The notes under the pieces were generated by a model. It worked only from the letters and a program-made list of their open reading frames with translations, made no database searches and was not told the DNA's origin. This document shows, piece by piece, positions 20,028 to 30,015 of a stretch of DNA of 64,000 nucleotides. Every line of letters begins with the position of its first letter. The first letter of the stretch is position 1. The stretch is from Globomyces pollinis-pini (lineage: Eukaryota > Chytridiomycota > Chytridiomycetes > Rhizophydiales > Globomycetaceae), in NCBI GenBank assembly GCA_025399215.1, contig MU621102.1, positions 43,493-107,492 of the forward strand, given 5' to 3'. The position numbers and the translations under genes were made by a program.

Positions 20028-21622
20028 TTATTTAGAATGATTGTGTTTTACACACTTATGTTTTTTACCCGATTCTTTTGAAGGTTCAGGTTCTGAAGCT
20101 TTGTATGCAGCAGTTTTTTGCTCATGGGCCTTTGCTTCAGCTTCAGCCTTTTCTTGTGCTTTAATTTGATTGACAAGAGCAGCTGGTGAGACATATCCAG
20201 GTAAATTGTTGTAGTAATCAATAACATGACGAGCTTCAACTTCCAATTTACGAACAGCATATTCATCCATTCTCATGTTGATAATATAATCTCTATCGAG
20301 CGAACCAATATGACGGATGTGAACTTTATCAGTCAAGTCGCCAATTGGTGGGGCAAAGATAGTAACATTAGGATATGGTTTGTAGACAGGCAATGGTTTT
20401 GGTGAAGGATAGGAACCGGCAGCCTGTGTCATGGTGACAGGATAGGCACCCATTGTAGAGTAAACATCAGCGGCGAGGGTCATAGTGGTGACATTTCCAG
20501 CACCATATCCATTAGGTTGAGCATACAAATCACGCTTGCTTTGTCTTGTTTGTTTGACGATCAATTGCTTAATCAAAGATTTAAGCCATTCGCCTTCAGT
20601 GGTTGGAGCATTAGTAGGAGTTGCCTTGGCAGTACTTGTGGTGGTAGCAGTTGCAGCAGCAGTGGTAGTGGTGACACCCAATTGACCAGATGGACACATA
20701 TTCTTGTCTAAAGTGAATGCAGTATCACCTCTGCTAGCAGAGTATGTGTAACAAAATGGTCCAGCTTGTGTGTTTGATACATCTGCAACTGTTCTTGGGT
20801 AAGGGGCTAATCGATATGATGAAGAACCGGCATACTTTCCAACATTCTCCTTACAAGCACTTTGCCATCTCCACCATACTTTATCAACCATACCATGATG
20901 CAAAAAGAAAATCTAACATAAGTATTGAAAATCAGTTTACTGGATCATTGGTACTCCACATTTGTTTAAAGTCACCATTTGCTCCTCCAATAGCATTATG
21001 GACCATACCGTGAGGACCATTTTCAAGGGAAGTCCAAAATGTGCTAAAATCAGGTGTTCTTAAGAGATTGGTGACAGATTCTGGACTCCACAACTTTTTG
21101 GACCAGTCATTGGTTCGTACCAAACACTTTCCAGCCCTGTTTGGACCGGCAGTTACAGTCCAGCCTTTTGCAATCCCAGTAGTCATACAGTAACCCGATG
21201 CAGGATTTCCGTTCAAACCGAAGTCTTTGAAAACGTCAGCGGCGGTTGGGTTTTCTGAGTCTAACGTCCAATCCCAGTAAGGCAGGATGATGGAAGGATT
21301 AACAGATTGTAACGCTTGTTCGTAATGGTGAATAAACCAACGGTGCCAAGGCAAGAAAGGGGCTTTTGAATGATTATCAAGTGCCATTTCGATGTGCAAG
21401 TCAGCAAATTGATTGTAATTCCAACGAGCGTAATCTGTTCTACCGGCTGGAGCACGATTCTTTAAAGCAGTAACAGCATTCTAACATAAAAAACAAACAC
21501 CTTACCAAATATGCATCTTTTTCTCCGCGAGACAGTTGAGACCATTCTTTACGAACTGATGGATTCGAGCATTGTGCAGCGACATTGGCGACCAAGAAAG
21601 CAAGAAGTAAACTGAGCTTCAT
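20028..21622 (-). CDS. Secreted tyrosinase 3
   Basis: Third paralogue, on the opposite strand, 513 aa in three exons (21622-21506, 21480-20941, 20912-20028). Signal peptide MKLSLLLAFLVANVAAQC. CuA: ADLHIEMALDNH and FLPWHRWF. CuB: GPHGMVHNAIGG and IFFLHHGMVDKVWWRW. The C-terminal shared domain (KVHIRHIGSLDRDY... GYVSPAAL) is followed by an extra Lys/Glu/Ala-rich tail ending KHKCVKHNHSK. Introns are 25 and 28 nt; the first is shared with tyrosinases 1 and 2, the second (inside the CuB motif, after NDP) is not. An AATAAA overlaps the stop codon. Confidence 0.92.
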
Positions 21623-21984
21623 TTCTATGTTGTATTATAATGAAAAAAGGATCCCTTTTGCTTCTTAACTATTCTGGTTCTGGCCGTTCGTGTGACTTTG
21701 GGTTTCAACCTAGTCGGGACCTCACATCGTTTTCTTTCAAGGAATCCTTCGACGTTACAGATACGATCCATCCATAAACTGTTCATTAAATAAGTCCAAC
21801 CATTGAGAAAATCTAAGGTGCAGAATATGATTGAAATGGTTGTTTTTGTGCAGCACCCTCACGCTGTTTCACTGTTGTTTGAACTACTCCTTAATCAACT
21901 TACCAGTTGACTAATGATGACCTAGATTTCATCCGGTTAAGGTAATAATTAAACGCCAAATGGTTTGAAATGCACAACGCAATT
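21623..21984 (+). other. Intergenic, no gene seen
   Basis: 360 bases between tyrosinase 3's start and the 3' end of hydrolase A, likely the tyrosinase 3 promoter. It does not contain the hairpin found before tyrosinase 1. Confidence 0.45.
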
Positions 21985-23180
21985 TTATTTCTTTGTTGTT
22001 TTGGCTTTATCCACTTCATTCAAAAACATTCTCACAGTCTCAAAGTAAGCGGGTTGTGAGACAGTATCGTTATGGTTCCCTTTTGCAAATGATTTAAATT
22101 TAATCAATTTTTTGGTAGAGTTTTTGGAAATATCATGCAACTTTTTCATGTGAGAATTTGGAACGATTTGATCAGAGTCTCCACTACAAATTTAAGATTT
22201 TTTATCGAATGGCAGTATGATGGTGGATTCAAGATTCGGAAGAATGTCCATTCAACATTAACTTACCTCAAAAACAGTATAGGAAGATCAATAGAGCCAA
22301 TTAATTTTTCGGAATCCCAAACAGAGCTGCACAAGAAAGTTAACGGTGCGAGTAACGGTACAGCATTTGGTAACACTTTGGGCTAAAATTTGAATTAAGT
22401 TCCCTGAAAAATAAATTACCACACTCAAGAAAGTATTTTCAATCATCAATGCGTGAATTTTTCCTTGGTTCTTGGAAGCAACATGAAGGGCAACTGCTCC
22501 TCCGAGAGACTGTCCATAAACGATGATCTTTGATTTTTTCAAATGTTGATGCTCCAATATATATTCCATTGCAGCCTTGTATGTCAACAAATATGATATC
22601 TTATACCTCTCCATCCAATCGTAATCCTTTTTCGTTTGCACTGCCTTCACTAGCACCATATCTACAAATTTAAATTAATTGCCACAAACCTAACGTGTTA
22701 AAATAATCCACAGCAATACCCTCGATAGGATACCATAAGAACATTGCAGGTCAGGTACATTTGTAATGCCTTAGCAATGGGTAATCGGTGACCAATGTTA
22801 CCAGCCTGTCCATGAAAGTACAAGATAGTAGTATTTGATAATGGTCCAGTTTTATTTCCAGTTCTTGATTTAATCAAATATGCTTTAATCTTTACGTTAT
22901 CACTAGTTGTGATAGTGACATCCTCCCAATCAGCAATTCTAGGGTCAATTTCATACACTGATAATACTGATGTTCGTTTGGCTTTGGGATTTCAGTGCGA
23001 GCACCTTGAGGAAACTCACTTGCGTAACTATAAAATCAGATAAACCACCACCGTTAGTTACATGAATAAGTTCTGGTAAAAGTATAATAGCGTTAAAGCT
23101 AACAACAACAAAAGAATAAAAACGATCGAAAGTCCTTTCAATATCCAAATGATCCAACCTCCTACAGCTGCCAACTCCAT
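21985..23180 (-). CDS. Bem46/ABHD13-like alpha/beta hydrolase A
   Basis: Membrane-anchored serine hydrolase, 307 aa in seven exons (23180-23062, 23027-22968, 22938-22720, 22661-22607, 22575-22420, 22382-22267, 22183-21985). An N-terminal transmembrane helix is followed by TTILYFHGQAGN (oxyanion region), LMVSYRGYGASEGSANE, the nucleophile elbow VYGQSLGG and the catalytic Asp region SGDSDQIVP. The late His is in the GNHNDTVSQP segment. Introns are 34, 29, 58, 31, 37 and 83 nt. The 58-nt intron (22662-22719) splits into 30+28 at an internal AG|GT. It is a tandem duplicate of hydrolase B, with matching exon lengths. Bem46 proteins act in cell polarity and ER/plasma membrane lipid metabolism. Confidence 0.88.
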
Positions 23181-23254
23181 GTTAAAAGCAAAGAAAAAAT
23201 CAATTTGTATCTGGTCGCACGAAAGGAAACTCATGGGAATTGCTAACACAGAAT

Positions 23255-24416
23255 TCATTTATTTAATTTGCCCTTGTCTACATCATACCAAAAACTTCTT
23301 ATCGTTTCAAAGTACTCTGGTTGAGATACGGTGTCGTTGTGACTACCTTTTGGGAATGATTTAAAACGAATCAACTTTGACGAGGACTTTTTAGCAATCT
23401 CATGTAGTTTTTTCATATGTGATGGTGGGACAAGTTGATCGATTTCACCACTACGATTTTAGTAAAATGTCAGTTGTATCAAAGTAAAAACAATAGTAGA
23501 AACGTATAAAATTGATATGCTTACCTTAAGAATAGAATAGGCAAGTCGATGGTTGCAATAGCAGATTCAGAATCCCATATTTGATTGCACAAAAAGGTTA
23601 ATCTGGATAAGACTGGTAAAACATGTGGCATCAACTTCCTCTATAATACTAATCAAAAATACCAGCTTACTAGTCCAAGGAACGTATTTTCCAGTACGAG
23701 AGCATCTATTTTACCTTGGTTTTTGGCTGCCAAGTCGACGCTAACTGCACCTCCAATGGACTGCCCATAAACTAAAATCTTGGAATTTTTCAAAGAAGAA
23801 TGGCTTGTAAGATAGTCTAATGCGGCCTAAAACATTAAATCTATTGGTATTTATACTTGAGCATCCAATTTCATCCCTTGTTCGTTTGCACTTCCTTCAC
23901 TGGCTCCGTACCTAGATTTAGACCACTCCAAAATACCTAGAATTCATTAAAATTTAAAACAATACCCTCGATAAGACAACATGAAAACATTACACCCCAA
24001 TGCCATTTTCAAAACATTTGAAATTGGTAATCGATGACCCATATTCCCTGCATTAGCATGAAAGTACAATAAAGTTGAATTGGCCAATGGTGCATTAGGT
24101 TGTGCTCGATGTCTGATGAAGTATCCCTTTAATTTAACCCCATCACTTGCTGTCAAAGTAACATCTTCCCAATCATCCATTCTACCATAAACTGATTAAT
24201 GAAATACCCATGTTCATTTGGTTTTGGAATGTTTGTTCGAGCACCTTCTGGGAAATCAGCAGCATAACTGAATGATCAAACCGGATCAACTTACATCATC
24301 TTGTTCTGATTGAAATATAACAAACTGATAAAACCAGTTGCAAGTGCTAGTGAGAAATAAACTGCCCATTTTAAGGTCCAAGTCGTCCAACTAATAAAAC
24401 TCGCACTTAATTCCAT
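23255..24416 (-). CDS. Bem46/ABHD13-like alpha/beta hydrolase B
   Basis: Paralogue directly upstream of hydrolase A, 306 aa in seven exons (24416-24295, 24267-24208, 24181-23966, 23911-23857, 23826-23671, 23640-23525, 23450-23255). The same landmarks are present: N-terminal helix, STLLYFHANAGN, MLSYRGYGASEGSANE, VYGQSIGG, SGEIDQLVP and GSHNDTVSQP. All six introns sit at the same places as in A. Introns are 27, 26, 54, 30, 30 and 74 nt; the 54-nt one (23912-23965) splits into 29+25. Five of seven exons are identical in length to A's, so the duplication kept the gene structure. Confidence 0.88.
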
Positions 24417-24579
24417 TCAATACCAAAAAGTGAGAAATTTACGTGGAATTAAAACACAACACCAGGATACAATACGTATCATTAATAAAGAATTATTATT
24501 GTAGAGTCTACATACTCTGACTTTGAAGATCAAATGGCATGGTAGCCAAACTTTGAAGGACTATTTATATTATAATTGA

Positions 24580-26025
24580 TCATTGAATAACGCAGCATTT
24601 AGATGACTGTATTTCAGTTACTGTTGCCTTTTCTGTATGTGCTTCGAATTGCTTTCGATAGTCATGCTTTTCCAGTTCCAAGAACTTTTCAACATCTCCC
24701 ATATTTGGAGGCTCCAATTTGCAAATTAGATCTACAACAGTTGGTTCGGTGATTCCTTTGGTTAAAATCATGTATGCCGCTGTTTGGTAAGGTTCGTCAA
24801 TGACAAAAGCATCCCCAAGTCCCATTAATCCAAGAACATGACCTCTTTTCGCTGCATCCCAATAAAACGGAATTGCTTTCTTCATTGCAACCTTCTCCGT
24901 TAATTTACACCATTTTCCTCGGTGATATTCCAGGTGTCTTGCATATTCATATGCGCCATCAGAACACTCGTAAGCTGCAGCTACTGCAAAAGTAGGAGCA
25001 TAAGTGTCAACTGATGTGAGTGACCCGAATCTAAGTAAATTACAGGCACGATATAATTCTAATCCAACATTTTCAACTTCAGGCAGCAAAAACCTTGGTA
25101 AATTAGCTGTTGTTTTGACCAGTGCTTTATCAGCCATTAAATAAGAACCATATAGCCTTTGGAATTGTGGTAAGATGGTTTTCTCAAATATTTCGGCATT
25201 GTATTTTTCCAAACCACGGTCAGCACCGTATTGCATAAAGTTAAACCCATCAAGCAGAACATCCATCTCCGATTCAGTGGGGGAAGTAGATATCGAACCA
25301 TTGGTTGTCATTAGAGAGTTTACCATTCGCAGTCCAATTGAAAATGCCGCATCACCGAATCCCTGAACTGCGGATCTGTATGCCCATTTCAAGGATTCTT
25401 CTTCATCTACTTCAGCTCCTCCATATCCATTTTTCAAAATCATGGATATTCTATACTGTGATTTTGGATGTTGCAACTTATAAATTGGGGTTTCATTTGT
25501 TGTATTCCTTCCTACAGTTTTATAGATTTCAAGTGCCTTCACTACATTGATATCTATCAGCTTTTTCCCTTCACTATCTTGTACACCATTCTCATAGCAT
25601 AGACCATGATAGTAACAAGCTAACAAATAACCTTTTTTAGCAGATTCTGACAGGTATTCTATGGATTCCAAGGTATCTCCCCCGGTAATATTTTGAAGTT
25701 TATAGAATTCATATTGAAATACAGGATCTTTCGAATCGTCAGCAGCCATTTTCATCCAATCTCTTGCATTTACATACATTTTCTTTTCATATAGTATTTT
25801 TGATATCTTGACCATACATTGTGAAGGAGAGAAATCTTTAGATTCTAACAATTGCTTGTACATCAAGTTCAAAGTTTGTTCCAATACTGCAACTGACTCC
25901 GCCTTCCATTCCAATGGTTTTGGGCCATTCACAACCTTGCTTGGTAAAACTGGAGAATCAGCAGTTGGTAATGTTGAATCTGAGTCTGATATCATTTTTG
26001 ACAAAGTTTTACTTACTACTTCCAA
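24580..26025 (-). CDS. Sel1-repeat protein with C-terminal CaaX box (Chs4/Skt5-like)
   Basis: A 481-aa single-exon protein. Sel1-like helical repeats cover much of residues 60-420 (for example SIEYLSESAKKGYLLACYYH and KAIPFYWDAAKRGHVLGLMG). The protein ends SKCCVIQ, a CaaX prenylation motif with an adjacent Cys that could be palmitoylated. Sel1 proteins with a C-terminal CaaX are known in fungi as chitin synthase III activators (Chs4/Skt5). Repeat number and sequence here are divergent, so membrane recruitment of a wall-synthesis or signalling partner is the likely but unproven role. Confidence 0.75.
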   Translation of the reverse strand: MEVVSKTLSKMISDSDSTLPTADSPVLPSKVVNGPKPLEWKAESVAVLEQTLNLMYKQLLESKDFSPSQCMVKISKILYEKKMYVNARDWMKMAADDSKDPVFQYEFYKLQNITGGDTLESIEYLSESAKKGYLLACYYHGLCYENGVQDSEGKKLIDINVVKALEIYKTVGRNTTNETPIYKLQHPKSQYRISMILKNGYGGAEVDEEESLKWAYRSAVQGFGDAAFSIGLRMVNSLMTTNGSISTSPTESEMDVLLDGFNFMQYGADRGLEKYNAEIFEKTILPQFQRLYGSYLMADKALVKTTANLPRFLLPEVENVGLELYRACNLLRFGSLTSVDTYAPTFAVAAAYECSDGAYEYARHLEYHRGKWCKLTEKVAMKKAIPFYWDAAKRGHVLGLMGLGDAFVIDEPYQTAAYMILTKGITEPTVVDLICKLEPPNMGDVEKFLELEKHDYRKQFEAHTEKATVTEIQSSKCCVIQ

Positions 26026-26407
26026 CTCACTTTCACTCAGTATGTTTCACAAAAAGTGGTGACCGTTGGTTGGTTGCACAAACAGGACAGGTTGACAAGC
26101 AGAGTTAAAAAAAGTGAGACTTTGATATGACTACCAGGAAAGAATTGAAGGATGCAGTGCCGGACTTTGTTTTCCACCCTTTGTTCAAGTCAAATCATTT
26201 GCACAGCCTGGTTTTTGGTTGCTTTGAATGCAAAAAGGGGGGATAGGAAAAGTCACTAAAATGTTACACAAATCAAAGCATTTTGTGATGTTGATTTGAT
26301 GAATATTTATATCGAAGATCAAATAGGAGTCCAGCTCAAATTGCACTGGTTGCATTATTCACCTTACTTAGGTAAGCTATATATATATGTAAAATATTTT
26401 ATTTTCA
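26026..26407 (+). other. Intergenic, no gene seen
   Basis: About 380 bases. A short TATATATATG run lies near 26380 and serves the 3' side of the next minus-strand gene. No coding frame. Confidence 0.45.
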
Positions 26408-28585
26408 TTACACTAATGGTTGAAGTTTCCCTTTTCTATCAAGCTTCACATTTGAGATCTGATTAGCCAATACTGGCTTGTCGATCGCTAATTTCTGCAT
26501 TTCATTTATCAGTGGAAAGTTTGCAGACGTTATAGTGGGAGACACGACTTCATAGATAGTGCCAAATCTCCATCTATCTTGTTCTTCCTGTGTTAGTTTG
26601 GCAATTGCCGCTAAGACTTCAGACACTTTTTCTAAAAGGTTAAAGGTTTCCTCATCTTCTAAGGTATATAGTTTAATATTATCTGGTATTTTTGGTTTCT
26701 TTCTTAACACTTCTTCCATCATTAGCATTGCTTGGGTAGCCATACTAATGGTCTCTTTAGTTGCATTAATAGGTTGTATATCTTTCTCCAAACTCTTTCC
26801 AGGTAGGATGATCAATTCTTCAACCTTTTTTTCATCAGATGCAATAGCCTTGCCCGCTTCATTGAGACCACTATGAATAACATCCTTAGCAGCTGTGCTA
26901 GGGTCTTTATTTTCTTCTTGGTGAACTGGATCAATCACTGATTTTGATATATTCTGATTTGCTTCTACCAAATCAACATTGTCACCCATCTCAAGCTTTA
27001 CTGATGGGTGTGTTTCTGATTCTCTAACATCGCTGGTGATCGATTCTCGCATAAGTTCGATGTTTTTGTTTTCTTGAAGAAAGAATTCCTTTGGTAAATC
27101 AAACTCTTCAACCCGTAATGCCTTCATAGTCATTGAAATAACCCCAAATTCAATTGGCAAGTCAATGAATGGTAATTGATTTTCAGCCATTTTGGTCCCA
27201 TTAATTTCTGAATCGTATGAGACTGATCCTTCAACAGCTGAGTAGCACTTTAAAATTTCCTTAAAGAGACTTATCTCACTTGCAGTTGCGGTTGTAAATT
27301 GACTGGTGTGTTGAGAATATGTCAGAGTCATTCCATATACTCTTCCACTTTCGTTTCGTTCAATGTCTGACTTTAATACTTCTATTGGGACTTCTGAATT
27401 TTCCAAATTTCTATTTTCTATGGGATATACATCTTTGTTGCTCATTCCTGTGGTTAGGTGATCACTGATAGGTTGAATTTTATCCGTTTCAGCGTATAAC
27501 TCCGCTGGATCCAAGTGGAGTGTGGGACCAGTATTGAGTATCGCATCTTGAGATAAAACATTTGCATCTTCTTTTGACCAATTGTTGTCATTCATACGAT
27601 CTAGTGCGGTATGAATTGCAATGTTAGTCGAAGCCAATTCACTTGGACCACGTTGGTCCATCGATTTATCCCCATCCTCAGTAGATGGAAGTCCCGCAGA
27701 TAAGGTATCCGGAACTATGGATGAGGTTTCTATAAATTGTATTGGTGCGGAACCTTGATTTTTTTCAGTGACTTCCGGTGAAATATTTTCTCCATGAGGG
27801 TTGTCTGTATAGACAGTTGTATTTTTGTCCTGTTTAGAATTTAATATATCCAGATTGGCGTCACACTCTGTAAAACTTCTCTTTTGTATTTCAGGATCCT
27901 CTTCAATAGTGACTAATGATTTTCTAATGGAGTTTCGCTGAGCCAAAAGAAACGCTTTATCTTGGACCTCAAGTTCGCCTGATTCGTCAACTTTTACAAT
28001 GGGACTGTCTGCTGATAGCGACTTTTCTATCACGATAGATTGTATTGTGCTAAACCAATTTAAAAACATATCTTGTTGAAAATATGGATGTGTATCAGGT
28101 TGATTCCAATAGGCACCGTGATGGAAATAAAATGTATAATCAGTAGAATCAACAGATTTGTCTTTTGAATTAATTTTAGTAATCTCTTCTCGGCTATTTA
28201 AAGTTGTCTCACAGTAGTCTTTTTCGGTTTTCGATACAACTTCTATCAGCGACTTGCCACCTAGCCCATTTCTGACGTTCACGGCTGCTATAGATTTTAG
28301 ATGGGGTCCAGCATAGACAGAAATATAAGAACTGTGATACCTCTCAGAATACCATTGGGAAAAGTCTTCAGAGGTAAACCATATATGAGTTCGAGGTTTT
28401 GTCCAAAAACAACCATGATGCCAATAATACAATCTTCCTTTGTATACTATTGGGTCTTCCAGAAAGGGTTGTATAATTCCATCCTTGACAGGTGGTTCCA
28501 TCATCAAATCTACAGGGTAAAGCCAAACCTCTTCCTTGTCCATTGGAGTGATTTTTGAACGGAAAGTGGATGCGCTGCATCCCAT
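26408..28585 (-). CDS. N-myristoylated protein with twin WHHG-type modules, unknown family
   Basis: A 725-aa single-exon protein. The N-terminus MGCSAS fits N-myristoylation (Gly2, Ser6) plus Cys3 palmitoylation, so membrane attachment is expected. Two related modules follow at about residues 45-95 and 148-185: YYWHHGCFWTKPRTHIWF...FSQWYSERY and FYFHHGAYWNQPDTHPYF...FLNWFS. Both share a (W/F)HHG-x-(F/Y)W-x(2)-P-x-TH-x(2)-F core. The remaining 500 residues are acidic and disordered until a C-terminal helical region (residues ~630-690). No known domain was recognised. Confidence 0.75.
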   Translation of the reverse strand: MGCSASTFRSKITPMDKEEVWLYPVDLMMEPPVKDGIIQPFLEDPIVYKGRLYYWHHGCFWTKPRTHIWFTSEDFSQWYSERYHSSYISVYAGPHLKSIAAVNVRNGLGGKSLIEVVSKTEKDYCETTLNSREEITKINSKDKSVDSTDYTFYFHHGAYWNQPDTHPYFQQDMFLNWFSTIQSIVIEKSLSADSPIVKVDESGELEVQDKAFLLAQRNSIRKSLVTIEEDPEIQKRSFTECDANLDILNSKQDKNTTVYTDNPHGENISPEVTEKNQGSAPIQFIETSSIVPDTLSAGLPSTEDGDKSMDQRGPSELASTNIAIHTALDRMNDNNWSKEDANVLSQDAILNTGPTLHLDPAELYAETDKIQPISDHLTTGMSNKDVYPIENRNLENSEVPIEVLKSDIERNESGRVYGMTLTYSQHTSQFTTATASEISLFKEILKCYSAVEGSVSYDSEINGTKMAENQLPFIDLPIEFGVISMTMKALRVEEFDLPKEFFLQENKNIELMRESITSDVRESETHPSVKLEMGDNVDLVEANQNISKSVIDPVHQEENKDPSTAAKDVIHSGLNEAGKAIASDEKKVEELIILPGKSLEKDIQPINATKETISMATQAMLMMEEVLRKKPKIPDNIKLYTLEDEETFNLLEKVSEVLAAIAKLTQEEQDRWRFGTIYEVVSPTITSANFPLINEMQKLAIDKPVLANQISNVKLDRKGKLQPLV

Positions 28586-28851
28586 TGAAATGATTAATTG
28601 TATATAAAAGTAAGATTAGCCATCGATTTGGTCGTGGATTTGACCAAACATATTCGGAATAATTTTACCACAACCTCCAATAAATATGTAGCTTGAATCA
28701 ATAATAACTTCCACTAAACAGGTAGTTTGATATCTCTAGTCTAGTATTTGGTGTATAGATACAGCAACATGTTTTCCTCTATTTTTAAGGGCAAGAAAAT
28801 ACCTTTGATAATCTTTAAACTTCAGTCGCATTCAATTTCACTTTTTATCCA

Positions 28852-29902
28852 ATGGATCTCAAATTTTCTCTTAGAGTTCATACAGCATCGGTTACCTGTC
28901 TTGATTTAGTTCAATCTCTTGGGGATAACAAATTAAATGGGAATAATGCGCTTGTTTCTGGAGATCAAAGTGGTCGTTTGGTTTTTTGGGATTTGCTATT
29001 ACGAAGACCAATTCATCAATGGATTGGTCATGATGGTGCTATTATTCAAGTTGGAACTTATACTCTGGAAAATCAACTATTTATCGTTAGGTTTGGAAAT
29101 CATTAATTTATTGCTAGGTTTGTGTTTTAAATATTAACTCTATTCTACCAGTCAAGGTCGTGACGATTGCATTCGAATTTGGAATTCAAAGTATCAATTA
29201 TTCAAGTCTTTTGCTGTAAATTCATTACATTTCTGTCAATTTAAATTAAATCATCTCAATCATATTGTATTTATCCAACCAAACGATACTGTAAATTTTT
29301 AATTAGTATGTAATACTATAGATTGATGTATTAAATCTATCAACCCTTCAATTAATACCCAATGAATTCACATATCCGACTACGTCAGGATCCTGCTTGG
29401 CTTTAGAATGGTACTCAGATTCCCAGATCCTAGTTGGAAGTGATGATGGTTCACTGCATATGCTGAGTATTACAGGAATTCAGATGTCTCTTAAATGCCA
29501 CTCTGAACCTGTTTTATCTATTGCGGTGTTGAATGACACAATCGTATCTGCTGGTGCCAGTCAGAAAATTGTTGTCTGTACTTTAAAATCTGATAAACTT
29601 GCAATCTTGGTATTCAGAATTCGGTTTAATTTTAGTGGGATATAGATTTAGAAAGTCAAGGTTTATCTCAAGTAGTTGCATTCCCTTTTAAGAGTCAATT
29701 AGGACTTGTAACGGCAGGCTGGGATAGCAAGTTAAGGCTTTTTAAACAAACTAAACAATTGGCCGTCAAGCAGGAACATAGAAAGTCAATACGCTGCTTG
29801 GCAATTGGTCAGATTACTGACCATGGAAATACTATGAATGTATGTATCTGTGGATCAGATGATACTAGAATTAGCGTCTGGGATATTCATGATGAAAAGT
29901 AA
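28852..29902 (+). CDS. ASA1: ASTRA-associated WD40 protein Asa1 (GNB1L-like)
   Basis: WD40 propeller protein of the ASTRA complex, which assists folding of PIKK kinases in the nucleus. Four exons (28852-29090, 29152-29290, 29322-29609, 29636-29902), 310 aa. Family landmarks: LVSGDQSGRLVFWDLLLRRP near the start, SQGRDDCIRIWN, TAGWDSKLRLF and SDDTRISVWD at the very end. Introns are 61, 31 and 26 nt. The 61-nt intron (29091-29151) splits into 27+34 at an internal AG|GT. It is divergent from the myristoylated-protein gene with a 265-base shared upstream region. Confidence 0.82.
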
Positions 29903-30015
29903 CTTCATATCAGCATTCAACTATTCTGCAAAATAAATTCATCTTATCATTGATACTTTGGTTACATGTATACTTATAACAACTCTATATCAAGACTTGA
30001 AGCCTCAGCTCTTTA

